From NCBI GenBank assembly GCA_021498125.1, contig JAIZWL010000001.1, positions 899,434 through 963,433 on the forward strand: a DNA stretch of 64,000 nucleotides, given 5' to 3'. The notes under the pieces are model-generated. The model was not told the DNA's origin. It worked only from the letters and a program-made list of their open reading frames with translations, and did no database searches. This DNA is from Candidatus Thorarchaeota archaeon. GTDB taxonomy: Archaea > Asgardarchaeota > Thorarchaeia > Thorarchaeales > Thorarchaeaceae. Below are positions 54,610-63,999 of the stretch, piece by piece. The stretch's first letter is position 1; the number at the start of each line of letters is the position of its first letter. The translations under genes and the position numbers were made by a program.

Positions 54610-54975
54610 TTTTTCTCCTTCCTTTGTCGGGATGGAACCGAAATACGTTAAGATTCAGACTCCTCAGAATCATTTTCTCAACATAATTCGGTATTTCCGC
54701 TAATCGCGACTTGATATGGGTAGAGATAAACACGTTCTAATATAACTTGTGTTTAACAAAGACGGCTATTTGATTTCTCCACTTAGATTTTTGAGGTTCT
54801 GCTCACGCAGACACATGTTATTCGATGATTCCACCTAGTGATCTTTGAAGTTGTTTTATTGTTCTTTTACGTTTGGTAACGTTGACCCAAATCCTTAAGT
54901 ATTTCACAGCGAGCGCTACTGTCGCTTTATCAACGATGCCGTAGTAGTACAAATTTCGGAATCTGTGGTGGTCAG
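54610..54975. promoter_or_regulatory. Divergent promoter region of the peptide transporter
   Basis: This ~366-base gap separates binding protein and permease genes. Rightward, AAATCCTTAAGTATTT (54889-54904) is a plausible BRE/TATA about 75 bases before the permease start. Leftward, TATA-like GTTATATTA on the minus strand lies near 54746-54738. No gene is seen inside. Confidence 0.4.
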
Positions 54976-56010
54976 ATGCGATTACGTGACTTTATATTAA
55001 GACGCCTTATATTGGCCATTCCTGTAATCTTCGGTGTACTGACAATTACATGGTTTCTTTCACATGTGGTTGGTAATCCTGAGGTTATGTATATCAATGA
55101 AAATACTCCAGCCAGTGCTGTTGATGCTATTATCAAAGCACACGGGCTTGATCAACCTGCTTATGTTCAATATTTTATTTATCTCTCCAACCTTTTCAAG
55201 GGCGATTGGGGAATTAGCACTTCCGCGAGTTTTACTCCTGTCACACAAGTGATTGCGGATAAATTCCCAGCAACAATTGAACTCTCGATTGTTGCGATGA
55301 TTTTTGCAATCGTCTTGGGAATTCCACTTGGGATAATTTCTGCGACAAGGAAAAACCAGCCGATTGACCATTTCACACGAGTGTTCTCGCTTGCTGGCGT
55401 TTCGATGCCCATTTTTTGGTTTGCATTGATGCTCAAGTATGTGCTATACTATCAGCTTGCGATAATGGGGATGTGGCATTTTCCAAGTGGCTACAGGTAT
55501 AATGACAAGGTATTCTGGCAATTCAATTATACTACCAGGTTCTTGCTCATTGACTCGTTACTAATAGACCACAATTTCCCCTTGTTCGTTGATGCATTAT
55601 TCCATTTGGCCTTACCTGGATTTTGTCTTGGATATATGACTATGGCAATTATTACTCGAATGATGCGTTCTAGCATGTTGGAAGTACTCAAAGAAGACTA
55701 TATCACACTGGCCCGGTCAAAGGGACTGAGCGAAAAAGTGGTCATTTACAGACACGCATTACGTAATGCGCTCATTCCTACAGTGACGGTTATTGGTCTG
55801 GCCTTTGGAGGACTCATCACTGGTGCAGTGCTCACAGAGACGATCTTTCAATGGCCCGGGCTCGGTCGCTGGGCGGTACATGCTATTCTCAGTGCAGATA
55901 TGGCTGCGATCAACGGGTTCACGCTGATTGTTGCAATAATATTTGTCACTGCTAATCTCATTGTAGACCTTGTCTACGGGACGTTAGATCCACGAATTCG
56001 CTTTGGATAG
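54976..56010 (+). CDS. Peptide ABC transporter permease, DppB/OppB-like
   Basis: A 344-residue inner permease with six membrane helices. The N-terminal helix FILRRLILAIPVIFGVLTITWFL, given here only in part as RLILAIPVIFGVLTIT, and the EAA loop (DYITLARSKGLSEKVV followed by RHALRNALIPTVT) are hallmarks of DppB. Slightly longer than average owing to an insert at residues ~170-200. It forms the translocation pore with the following permease. Confidence 0.93.
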   Translation: MRLRDFILRRLILAIPVIFGVLTITWFLSHVVGNPEVMYINENTPASAVDAIIKAHGLDQPAYVQYFIYLSNLFKGDWGISTSASFTPVTQVIADKFPATIELSIVAMIFAIVLGIPLGIISATRKNQPIDHFTRVFSLAGVSMPIFWFALMLKYVLYYQLAIMGMWHFPSGYRYNDKVFWQFNYTTRFLLIDSLLIDHNFPLFVDALFHLALPGFCLGYMTMAIITRMMRSSMLEVLKEDYITLARSKGLSEKVVIYRHALRNALIPTVTVIGLAFGGLITGAVLTETIFQWPGLGRWAVHAILSADMAAINGFTLIVAIIFVTANLIVDLVYGTLDPRIRFG

Positions 56011-56026
56011 GGAGGTGCCACGATAA

Positions 56027-57370
56027 ATGACATTAGACGATGCACGTGCTGCAATTGAAGAAATTGAACTTGATGAGGACCAAAAGCAACAGTTCGCCAT
56101 TCTCAAACACATCGAGATGATCGTTGCATTCCTCGCAATTGGGACTGGTGTGGTAATCGTACTTGGTGGGATTGGCTACAACATTCTCCGATTCGTTGGT
56201 CTGATCCCAGCTGATATCCCGGCTGCCATGGCTCTGACCAATCTGCTCTTCTTGGGAATGCTCATCTTTGGAATGGGCTATGGGGCATTCAAGATCTGGG
56301 GCGCCTTGAGGAACTATGAGATGTGGGCCTATTCTGGTCTTCTCTATCTCAATCTCTTGATTGCTTTGCTGTACTTACTGACCTTTACCACACTGGGTCT
56401 TATTCTCTCAGTGTTCACTCTAGTTCCAGTTCTTCTGCTATTCATGCCCTACATTCGACGTTACTGGTACCCGACCTTCCGTGAGGATCTGACTCCCCGA
56501 TTGAAGGAGATTCGTTATAGTCTCTATCTCATTCGGAAGAGCCCCCTTGTTGTTACTGGGATTGTCATTATGGTCGTGTTCATACTGCTGGCCATCTTCG
56601 CACCTTTCTTGGCACCGTATGGGCCTGAGCAGCGAATTTGGGATGATGTTAATCTTCCACCCGGTTCTCCAAGCAATGTTCCTGGTAACCCTGTCCACTT
56701 CTGGGGAACTGATAATTCCGGTGGTGACACCTACAGCCGAATCCTCTACGGTGCACAGATTGATCTCCGTGTGTCTATAACTGTAGTACTCGTCGCCGTG
56801 ACTGTGGGAACTATACTTGGTGCCGTTTCTGGCTACTATGGTGGTAAAATCGACGAGCTGATGATGCGCATCACCGATGTGTTCTTTGCATTTCCCGGAC
56901 TGATTCTTGCAATGGCAATCGTCATGGCACTCGGGTCGCGGAGCCTAGATAATATCTCTCTATCCCTGATGGTGACGTGGTGGCCCGCATATGCCCGATT
57001 GGTCCGAGGGCAGGTCTTGGCCGAGCGTGAGAAACTCTATGTTGAGGCCGCACGATCGGTTGGTGCTAGTGATGGGCGGATTCTCTTGAATCACATAATT
57101 CCCAACACTATCCAGCCACTCATCGTTCAGGCAACCATGGACACTGGTGCCGTCCTCTTGGTTGCAGCAGGTCTTTCCTTTATTGGCTTTGGACCGCCTG
57201 CTGGTGTTGCAGAATGGGGCCTCATGATCGCCAAAGGTCAAGATGTCTTTGGAATCAATCCATGGGCTATGTTCTTCCCGGGAATGGCGATTCTCTTTGT
57301 ATCACTGGCTCTGAACTTGGTTGGTGATGGAATCCGTGATATTATGGATCCCAAACTGAGGAGGAGATAG
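56027..57370 (+). CDS. Peptide ABC transporter permease, DppC/OppC-like, with N-terminal membrane extension
   Basis: The C-terminal ~280 residues are a standard DppC permease: the HFWGTDNSGGDTYSRILYG signature near residue 226, and the EAA loop YVEAARSVGASDGRILLNHIIPN split across residues ~343-365. Unlike typical DppC (about 300 residues), this protein is 447 residues long. The extra ~150 N-terminal residues hold a charged segment and about four extra hydrophobic helices. The extension could regulate the transporter or interact with the lipid layer. It starts 16 bases after the DppB stop. Confidence 0.9.
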   Translation: MTLDDARAAIEEIELDEDQKQQFAILKHIEMIVAFLAIGTGVVIVLGGIGYNILRFVGLIPADIPAAMALTNLLFLGMLIFGMGYGAFKIWGALRNYEMWAYSGLLYLNLLIALLYLLTFTTLGLILSVFTLVPVLLLFMPYIRRYWYPTFREDLTPRLKEIRYSLYLIRKSPLVVTGIVIMVVFILLAIFAPFLAPYGPEQRIWDDVNLPPGSPSNVPGNPVHFWGTDNSGGDTYSRILYGAQIDLRVSITVVLVAVTVGTILGAVSGYYGGKIDELMMRITDVFFAFPGLILAMAIVMALGSRSLDNISLSLMVTWWPAYARLVRGQVLAEREKLYVEAARSVGASDGRILLNHIIPNTIQPLIVQATMDTGAVLLVAAGLSFIGFGPPAGVAEWGLMIAKGQDVFGINPWAMFFPGMAILFVSLALNLVGDGIRDIMDPKLRRR

Positions 57371-57374
57371 ATCG

Positions 57375-58547
57375 ATGTCCAATGATGAACTTGTACTCAA
57401 AGTTAAGAATCTCTATACAAACTTCTATACCTACGAGGGAGTAGTAAAGGCTCTTGACGGTGTTAATCTCTTCTTGCGTAAGGGATCCACGATGGGTCTT
57501 GTTGGTGAGACCGGCTGTGGGAAATCTGTCACGGCTCGCTCTATCCTTCGATTGGTTGAACCGCCTGGCCGAATTGAGGGCGGAGAAGTGATATTCTACA
57601 AGCCGAATGAGGAGACTGGCGAAGTCGAACCGATAGATCTCCTGCAATTGCCTGATGAGGAAATGTTGCACATTCGAGGGAAGTACATATCCATTGTCTT
57701 CCAAGATCCTGCGACCTTTCCAAACCCTGTCTTCACAATAGGCAATCAGATTGCTGAGGTCGTCATGCTTCATCAAGATCTTCGCCGTGAAGCGGTTGAG
57801 ACTAAGATTGATGAGATCAAGGCTGCCTTAGAGCAGATAAAAGATGACCAATCTGAGAAGGCGCATGACCGCAGAGAATCGCTTACGAGGCAACTGAAAC
57901 ATTTTGAATCACTTCTTGATAACCCTCCCGAGCCTGATTCTAAGTATAAGAAGAAGGCGGCTTTGCGAATTGCTGAACGGACCTTGCGTCTTGTTAAGAT
58001 GCCCGCTCCGGACAAAATTATGACCCAATACCCCCACGAATTGTCTGGAGGGATGCGCCAGCGAGCTCTGATAGCAATGGCACTTGCATGTAATCCTGTC
58101 ATTATGATTGCCGATGAGGCGACGACTGCACTGGATGTGACTGTGCAGGCTCAAGTTCTCAAACTCTTGAATGATCTCAAGGCCGAGATTGGTTCTTCGA
58201 TTATCCTGATCACCCACGATATGGGCGTTGTCGCAGAAACCTGTGATTGGGTCACTGTAATGTATGCTGGGACTTCTGTCGAGAGCTGTGCAACTGCTGA
58301 GCTGTTTGCTAAGCCCAGACATCCGTACACGGCAGGATTATTATACGCGGTACCTAAACTGCATGAGCGTCGTGAGAGATTCCCACAGATTCGAGGTAGT
58401 GTGCCAAATCTGATATCCCCACCTACTGGCTGTAGGTTCCATCCACGATGCGACTATGCTACGGAAGAATGTAAACAGAAGAAGCCCGAATTACGGGAGA
58501 TCAGCCCTGGCCACTGGGTTGCTTGCCATCATCCTTTGGAGGAATAA
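57375..58547 (+). CDS. Peptide ABC transporter ATPase, DppD/OppD-like, with helical insertion
   Basis: The first ATPase subunit, 390 residues. Walker A is GETGCGKS, the Q-loop IVFQDPATFPNP, signature LSGGMRQRALIAMAL, Walker B VIMIADEATTALDV, and the C-terminal OppD extension contains the CRFHPRCDYA cysteine motif. Between Q-loop and signature there is a ~60-residue charged helical insertion (residues ~140-195) not found in ordinary DppD. It overlaps no gene but begins 4 bases after dppC and abuts the next ATPase. Confidence 0.93.
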   Translation: MSNDELVLKVKNLYTNFYTYEGVVKALDGVNLFLRKGSTMGLVGETGCGKSVTARSILRLVEPPGRIEGGEVIFYKPNEETGEVEPIDLLQLPDEEMLHIRGKYISIVFQDPATFPNPVFTIGNQIAEVVMLHQDLRREAVETKIDEIKAALEQIKDDQSEKAHDRRESLTRQLKHFESLLDNPPEPDSKYKKKAALRIAERTLRLVKMPAPDKIMTQYPHELSGGMRQRALIAMALACNPVIMIADEATTALDVTVQAQVLKLLNDLKAEIGSSIILITHDMGVVAETCDWVTVMYAGTSVESCATAELFAKPRHPYTAGLLYAVPKLHERRERFPQIRGSVPNLISPPTGCRFHPRCDYATEECKQKKPELREISPGHWVACHHPLEE

Positions 58548-59579
58548 ATGATGCCCGAAACACTTGTTGAAGTACAGAATCTGAAAAAGTACTTTCCACT
58601 GACTGGTGGAGTATTCCGCAAAGTCGTGGGAAAGGTTCATGCCGTTGACGATGTGTCATTTGAGATCTACCGCGGTGAAACACTTGGTGTAGTTGGTGAA
58701 TCAGGGTGTGGTAAGACCACTCTTGGACGAACCATTCTTCGGCTCCTTGAGCCGACTGATGGAAAGATCTTTTTTGAAGGGCAAGATATCACCCATCTGA
58801 AAGGACGCGACTTGCGACTTTTGCGCAGGCAAATGCAGATCGTATTTCAGGACCCGATGGCCTCACTAGACCCCCGAATCACAATCAAGAATTCTGTCGG
58901 AGAGCCCCTATTGGTCAATGGTATTGCCCGTGGCCCCAAGATGCGAGATATGGTCCTCGGCCTCTTGGAAAAAGTTGGTCTGACGGAAGATCATCTCAAT
59001 CGGTTCCCCCATGAATTTAGTGGCGGGCAGCGTCAGAGAATTTGTATTGCGCGAGCACTTGCTCTCAATCCAAAGTTTGTTGTGATGGACGAGCCTACGA
59101 GCAGTACTGATGTGTCGGTACAGGCTCAGACTCTCAATCTGATGAAGGATCTACAGGACGAATTCGGGCTCACGTACATGTTCATCTCTCATAATCTCAG
59201 TGTTGTAAAGCACATGAGTGATCGAGTTGCAGTCATGTATTTGGGAAAACTTGTCGAGCTTAATCCGATTGACATTTTTGCAAAGCCGCTCCATCCGTAT
59301 TCCTTTGCACTAGTGTCTGCTGTACCAGTTCCAGATCCACGCTATGCCGGGCGAGCTCAGATTCTCAAGGGCGAGGTGCCAAGTCCAATTAATCCGCCTA
59401 AAGGTTGCAGGTTCCATCCACGCTGTATCTATGCACAGGACATTTGTAGGACTGAAGAACCCCCATTGAAAGACACTGGCGATGGACACCTTGTGGCTTG
59501 TCACTTTGCTGGAGATCTCGATTTCGGTAGAAGTGCTCAGCAAGAATATGCTGATGCAGTAGAGAGCATGGTTGGGTAA
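58548..59579 (+). CDS. Peptide ABC transporter ATPase, DppF/OppF-like
   Basis: The second ATPase, 343 residues, of normal length. Walker A is GESGCGKT, Q-loop [13 protein letters not shown], signature [15 protein letters not shown], Walker [15 protein letters not shown], followed by the OppF tail with [14 protein letters not shown]. That cysteine cluster is shared by many OppD/OppF proteins and can carry an iron-sulfur cluster. The ATG directly follows the dppD stop. With the preceding three genes it completes one transporter. Confidence 0.94.
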   Translation: MMPETLVEVQNLKKYFPLTGGVFRKVVGKVHAVDDVSFEIYRGETLGVVGESGCGKTTLGRTILRLLEPTDGKIFFEGQDITHLKGRDLRLLRRQMQIVFQDPMASLDPRITIKNSVGEPLLVNGIARGPKMRDMVLGLLEKVGLTEDHLNRFPHEFSGGQRQRICIARALALNPKFVVMDEPTSSTDVSVQAQTLNLMKDLQDEFGLTYMFISHNLSVVKHMSDRVAVMYLGKLVELNPIDIFAKPLHPYSFALVSAVPVPDPRYAGRAQILKGEVPSPINPPKGCRFHPRCIYAQDICRTEEPPLKDTGDGHLVACHFAGDLDFGRSAQQEYADAVESMVG

Positions 59580-59625
59580 TCCCCACCATGTTCCATTACC
59601 TTTATTTTCTTTTACATCCTTTTTA
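59567..59625 (+). terminator. Terminator of the peptide-transporter operon
   Basis: CATGGTTGGG (59567-59576) pairs with CCCCACCATG (59582-59591) with one mismatch, spanning the stop codon. It is followed by CTTTATTTTCTTTTAC and CCTTTTT tracts. Confidence 0.6.
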
Positions 59626-59640
59626 GCATGAGGAATAGAA

Positions 59641-59907
59641 ATGAGTTTTGAGCCTGATTCTGATGATTCTTTTGCATATCCTGATGGTGTTTCTGAAGTA
59701 GATGCTGCAGAATCTATCTCGGATAGTACCGATCCGAGTTGGGAAGATATCATGTACCATGAACCGATTGACGATACCAATGTTTCACTTACAGGATCAG
59801 ATGTTGTTGCTCTCAGCATAGCTGCTGTTCAGACAGTCTTTCTCCCTCTTGTTATCCTTATGATCTTCTTATTGGCAATGGGTCTTTTTCTCTCCATTTT
59901 CTTCTGA
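59641..59907 (+). CDS. Small acidic membrane protein
   Basis: An 88-residue protein. The first ~50 residues are acidic and Ser-rich, and residues ~54-87 form one long or two short hydrophobic helices (VVALSIAAVQTVFLPLVILM). ATG 59641 follows GAGGAATAGAA. It is 9 bases upstream of another small membrane protein and probably forms a complex with it. Function unknown. Confidence 0.6.
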   Translation: MSFEPDSDDSFAYPDGVSEVDAAESISDSTDPSWEDIMYHEPIDDTNVSLTGSDVVALSIAAVQTVFLPLVILMIFLLAMGLFLSIFF

Positions 59908-59916
59908 GGTGCTTCT

Positions 59917-60261
59917 GTGACGCGGACACGATTCGAAGTGTATATTCTTCGTCCCGCGGCCTATGCCTCTGTTTTATTGACAGTGAACATCATTGTTGCC
60001 TCATTTCTTTTCTTGTTTGATGTTATCCTAAACTTGTTTACAGCCGTAGCAAATCTGACGGTCTTTGAGTTCGCTCTCTTTCTCATTCTTGGAAGTTGTC
60101 TAATGAGTCGTCAGCCACTTGATGATTCAAAAAGGTATGACTCATCAGGAGCCCCCTCTAAATCATGGGCCATGTATCTTCTTGGCCGTGACACCTTGCT
60201 CACTGGTGTCTTCATTTTGATGTTTGGCGGCGTTGCGTATGCCCTATCATTAGTGATCTGA
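59917..60261 (+). CDS. Small hypothetical membrane protein
   Basis: A 114-residue protein with about three hydrophobic helices (residues ~14-34, 44-62 and 93-112), started by GTG 59917 after TTCTGAGGTGC. A short hydrophilic loop (SRQPLDDSKRYDSS) lies before the last helix. Paired with the preceding small gene; no family recognised. Confidence 0.55.
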   Translation: MTRTRFEVYILRPAAYASVLLTVNIIVASFLFLFDVILNLFTAVANLTVFEFALFLILGSCLMSRQPLDDSKRYDSSGAPSKSWAMYLLGRDTLLTGVFILMFGGVAYALSLVI

Positions 60262-60267
60262 GACTGT

Positions 60268-61062
60268 TCACCAATGAGCCATAGCATCCGATGTTGTTTT
60301 CTCTTTTGTAGTATGGCGAATGCGTCTGATTATAGTTCTTGGAATAAAATAGAACAAGAGTACCGCCATCATGGTCATGTACAGAAATGCAAGTGGGAAA
60401 TTCACGGCTGCGATGGCTAATGCTGGATTGAAGATCATTGTTGTCACTACAAACGTGAGGGATCCTGCCAGAATTGTGGGGACCATCTCCGCCCACGGTG
60501 AGATGATGATGAAGACTGCACCTATGATAGCGGTGATCTTCAACCACTCAGTGATGCTATTGACGGCCAAATGGACATACACATAGTCTTCTTTGCAGAG
60601 ATTTTGCATATCGGTCTTCATAAGGTCATCAAGAAATGTCGATGACACTTTCGGGTCTCCTGGTCCTATGAGGACAACTATGCCGATGAGGATTACTCCT
60701 AATGAGGCGCCTAGTACACTTGATCCCTCCACGAACGAGAGGCCTATCAAGATTGAAGAGGTGCCTGCAAAGATGCCCACTAGCATTGCGCCGAAGAGCG
60801 TATTGTCCGTCATCAGTTCGTGAAACTTTTTGGAAAATTTGCCATATTTTCTTCGTGAGATGTTATCCATTGCCCATTCGTGAGAGATGCATCTGACATA
60901 TGCGGTCTCTCCCGTGAGGTCCAAGTCTGTCGTGTCAAAAGCATCAGCCAATTTGGTCTCGAATTCGGAATATTGCCTCAGCTTCATTATGTTGTGAGCC
61001 GTATATACTATGATCAGCAGGCCCATTGCGAAAAAAGTAATTGCAAGTTCTACGAGAACCAT
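60268..61062 (-). CDS. Hypothetical membrane protein
   Basis: A 264-residue protein with an N-terminal helix (residues 4-24), a soluble region to ~85, two helices at ~90-133, a soluble segment (DLMKTDMQNLCKEDYVYVH) and two or three C-terminal helices, ending in a basic tail. It starts 10 bases after the gene at 61073-61924, so the two form one transcript. The single N-terminal helix followed by a cytosolic domain is reminiscent of secretion-scaffold proteins, but I cannot assign it. Confidence 0.6.
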   Translation of the reverse strand: MVLVELAITFFAMGLLIIVYTAHNIMKLRQYSEFETKLADAFDTTDLDLTGETAYVRCISHEWAMDNISRRKYGKFSKKFHELMTDNTLFGAMLVGIFAGTSSILIGLSFVEGSSVLGASLGVILIGIVVLIGPGDPKVSSTFLDDLMKTDMQNLCKEDYVYVHLAVNSITEWLKITAIIGAVFIIISPWAEMVPTILAGSLTFVVTTMIFNPALAIAAVNFPLAFLYMTMMAVLLFYFIPRTIIRRIRHTTKEKTTSDAMAHW

Positions 61063-61072
61063 GATTTTTCAC

Positions 61073-61924
61073 CTACTTGGACGAAAGTACTTTGGCCAGA
61101 GAATTGAGCCAGATATAGTATCCCAGTTGCAGATCTCTCGGGGTCCACTCTGTAAACACTTTTCCCAAGTGAAAAAGTACCTCTCCCCTCAGAGGTGACT
61201 CCTTATCAAATCCGATCTTGAGCTGCACTGTCTGGTCAAGTGATCTCACCTCAAGCCCATACTTGTGGATGAACTTCGGGCTCTCCGAGAAGCGATAATC
61301 CAGCTCTTTCCGCGGTGGTGGACATACCTTCACCTCTGGCTGTGCTTGATCGATAATCACTCTGATTCTCCGTTTTTTGTAGACTGGTACCAGTTCCGCT
61401 CCCATAAGATTCCCGGGGAAGAACAACGGTCTCGCCCGCTGTGTTTGCTCGGCTATACGTTCCTCGAGAAGCCCATAGAAATCGCCTCCCGACCCATCAA
61501 AGAAGACTCGTTTGCCATCATAACTGATTTTGACTCCATCATTGTGAGAGTGAGTTATACCCAATGGATTCTTCTTGGTCTTCAGGGTATTTCTTGCGTA
61601 GATCCACGGAATTGTGACCATTGGCAGCATCCTATCTGTATGGTCAGGCTTCCGTTTCATGATTTCCCATGTGGACGGATTGACAACATAGAGCGAAAGG
61701 AATAGTGGTTGGAACCGTTCAACATATTCTAATACGAATTCAATGCATTCCTGAGTATCAGTATGGACCTGATCTGTGATCTCGGAAATCTGTTTCAGGT
61801 CAAGTGTGATCTTTCCGTTTCGTGTTAGATTATGTTTCTGAAATGATGTGAGATTTATTGTGATGTTGAATGTTTCCTCACATTTGTGTATGGACTCGTA
61901 ATCTATTTCAAGCTCGATTGGCAC
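61073..61924 (-). CDS. Hypothetical cytosolic protein
   Basis: A 283-residue soluble alpha/beta protein with no recognised motif. Features seen: an N-terminal strand-rich part, the turn GITHSHNDGVKISYDGKRV with two histidines, a Phe/Gly-rich stretch FFDGSGGDFYG, and a proline/cysteine segment VCPPPRKE. It is the first gene of a two-gene minus-strand operon with a membrane protein and is divergent from the gene at 61974. Confidence 0.55.
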   Translation of the reverse strand: MPIELEIDYESIHKCEETFNITINLTSFQKHNLTRNGKITLDLKQISEITDQVHTDTQECIEFVLEYVERFQPLFLSLYVVNPSTWEIMKRKPDHTDRMLPMVTIPWIYARNTLKTKKNPLGITHSHNDGVKISYDGKRVFFDGSGGDFYGLLEERIAEQTQRARPLFFPGNLMGAELVPVYKKRRIRVIIDQAQPEVKVCPPPRKELDYRFSESPKFIHKYGLEVRSLDQTVQLKIGFDKESPLRGEVLFHLGKVFTEWTPRDLQLGYYIWLNSLAKVLSSK

Positions 61925-61973
61925 AATTTGAGGTCTTTCAGAATACGGATAGGTCTTACGGTCACAGCCAAAA

Positions 61974-62900
61974 TTGAGATACCTTCAAAAAGTCAATGGC
62001 ATCGGGATAATTGTGGCATCTCTATCTGGTCGTGTGTACGATCTTACAAAAGCCCCCCTCCGAGACTGGGTGCGCGTCTTCAATGAGGGAAGTGATTACG
62101 ACTCCCTCCCCTTCACCGAACATGATCTTCATACTCTTGTAAAGAAGGGAGTCATTAGACGTGATCATCTTCTTGTAGGATATGATGGTCCTGTGCCAAC
62201 CTCTGTCGCGCGTATCATCGATGACCCTGTGAGAAACTCTCTTGGTATCGGTGACTTTGTTGTCTCTCATGGACGGGACTCTGCTGGTCATAATTTGGTA
62301 TATTCCATTCTACGATGTGCACGTCGGAGAGGGTATCATCATGTTATTGCCTGGCCACGTTCGGGTGAGACCCGTGCTTCCGATGTCTTGGGCCGCTTCA
62401 TCTTCGAGCTGCGACAGGTTCGCATTAATCTTGGACTGAGCATCTCCCGTCGAGACGGACGATTCCGTAAGGTCACCGGATTGAGCAAGGTCCTACTCTC
62501 TTCGAAATCAAAACTACCCTCCTTTGGATCTCTAGTTCATGAGGGATATCTCTCTGTCACAGAGGTACGCGACATACTCTCACAACGCTGGTATCCCTGT
62601 GCTGGCCTCAAGTTATCTTCACACACGGATGCCTCTCTGATCGGATACTGTTCTAAGACTTCACGAAATGTTGGGTGGATTCTGGTAGGCTCCCCTTTGG
62701 CCTTTGGGCCTCTCTCTCCTACAGTCACGGCTGATGAATTGCGTACAATTATCAGTGCGCTCTATTCTAAGGGTGTGCGATCTGTTTTTGCTGAGATCCC
62801 AGCAGACCGCGACATCCGTGAGACCTTTGAAACTTCCGGGTTTATCGTGGATCATACACTCTATCGTCTCGAATTTAATCTGGCATATCCTGAAAAATGA
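61974..62900 (+). CDS. Possible GNAT-type acetyltransferase-like protein
   Basis: A 308-residue protein. The C-terminal ~90 residues (IGYCSKTSRNVGWIL, then a helix with ELRTIISALYSKGVRSVFAEIP and ETFETSGFIVDHTLYRLEF, each seen in pieces under the length limit) have the strand-helix-strand plan of the second half of a GCN5-type acetyltransferase, but the acetyl-CoA loop is not obvious. The N-terminal ~200 residues are unassigned, with a basic central part. Start could be TTG 61974 or GTG 62013; neither has a strong ribosome site, and the latter leaves more room for a divergent promoter. Confidence 0.5.
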   Translation: MRYLQKVNGIGIIVASLSGRVYDLTKAPLRDWVRVFNEGSDYDSLPFTEHDLHTLVKKGVIRRDHLLVGYDGPVPTSVARIIDDPVRNSLGIGDFVVSHGRDSAGHNLVYSILRCARRRGYHHVIAWPRSGETRASDVLGRFIFELRQVRINLGLSISRRDGRFRKVTGLSKVLLSSKSKLPSFGSLVHEGYLSVTEVRDILSQRWYPCAGLKLSSHTDASLIGYCSKTSRNVGWILVGSPLAFGPLSPTVTADELRTIISALYSKGVRSVFAEIPADRDIRETFETSGFIVDHTLYRLEFNLAYPEK

Positions 62901-63104
62901 AATTTGGCGCGTTATGAAATATGCATAGGCATTTTCTAGAATCAATATATACTAGTTTTCCCCGTAATTATACGTTATTCAAGCCGGGAGGACTGAACTT
63001 TTCAAGTGCGGGAATTGGGAAAGTTGCAGTTGAGGCAAACCTTTGATTCCATCCGTCCTTCTGATGCGGGTGTTGGAAACGTAGTTCGGCGACAGAAATT
63101 CCCC

Positions 63105-63126
63105 GTGGGCGCCACTGGGCGCTCAC
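63105..63126 (-). terminator. Hairpin after the right-edge ATPase gene
   Basis: GTGGGCGCC (63105-63113) and GGCGCTCAC (63118-63126) form a 9-bp stem with one G-T pair and a 4-base loop, just past the stop codon at 63130. No strong T-tract follows, so its termination role is uncertain. Confidence 0.45.
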
Positions 63127-63129
63127 ACC

Positions 63130-63999
63130 TTATTTTGTTGGGAACTCTCCATAGTGATGACATCTGATCCAGTGGTCGGTCTCGACCTCTCTATACTCTG
63201 GGATCTCTTGCTTGCAGATGTCAGTCGCAAATTGGCAACGCGGATGGAACGGGCAGCCTGATGGTACATTAGTCAGGTCTGGAGGATCTCCAGGAATTCC
63301 CCTCAGGACAGGACGCTTTCCACCTGCCCGCATTCGCATCATTGCAATGGTTGGGAACGAGCTCATGAGACCCATTGTGTATGGATGGCTGGGGTCTAGA
63401 AAGATCTGTTTTGCATCACCATATTCCATGATCTTGCCTGCATACATGACTGCAACTCTGTCGGCAAGCTCTGCGATGACCCCCGCGTCATGGCTGATGA
63501 GCAGAAGCGACACTTCGAACTCATCTCTGATCATGGCAAGCACATTCAGGATCTGCCGCTGGATGGTCACATCTAATGCCGTTGTGGGCTCGTCGGCTAT
63601 GACCAGATCTGGCCCCTGAATGAGTGACATTGCAATGAGAATTCGCTGTGCTTCTCCACCACTGAAGCTGTTAGGGTCAAGCACAAAACGTTGATCGGCA
63701 TCGGCGAGACTCACGAGACCTAAATACTCAAGCACCTTACGACGCAGTTCTATAAGCCGCACATTCTCCGAGTGTATTTCCACTGTTTCCCCGGTCTGAT
63801 AGCCAACGCTATATTGTGGGTTAAGCGAACGTTGCAGTCCCTGAGGGATCATTGATATCTGATCGCCTCGAATCTTTACCAGTTCTTCTTCTGGCAACTG
63901 TGTGAGGTCCATTCCCTTGAAGATGATCTGTCCCTGTACTCCCGGGCGCTCTTCGGCAGCTACGCCGTCCCCATAATATTTTTTCATTATACCCGGTTC
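63130..63999 (-). CDS. Second oligopeptide ABC transporter ATPase, DppD/OppD-like (partial)
   Basis: The C-terminal ~290 residues of an OppD-type ATPase. The Q-loop region [13 protein letters not shown], signature [15 protein letters not shown], Walker [14 protein letters not shown], switch ISHDAGV and the cysteine tail [14 protein letters not shown] are present. The Walker A part must lie beyond the right edge, because the frame stays open to the last base ([10 protein letters not shown]); the ATG at 63987 is internal. The Q-loop has QGLQRS where QDPMTS is usual. It belongs to a different transporter from that at 52.7-59.6 kb. Confidence 0.9.
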   Translation of the reverse strand, partial: EPGIMKKYYGDGVAAEERPGVQGQIIFKGMDLTQLPEEELVKIRGDQISMIPQGLQRSLNPQYSVGYQTGETVEIHSENVRLIELRRKVLEYLGLVSLADADQRFVLDPNSFSGGEAQRILIAMSLIQGPDLVIADEPTTALDVTIQRQILNVLAMIRDEFEVSLLLISHDAGVIAELADRVAVMYAGKIMEYGDAKQIFLDPSHPYTMGLMSSFPTIAMMRMRAGGKRPVLRGIPGDPPDLTNVPSGCPFHPRCQFATDICKQEIPEYREVETDHWIRCHHYGEFPTK

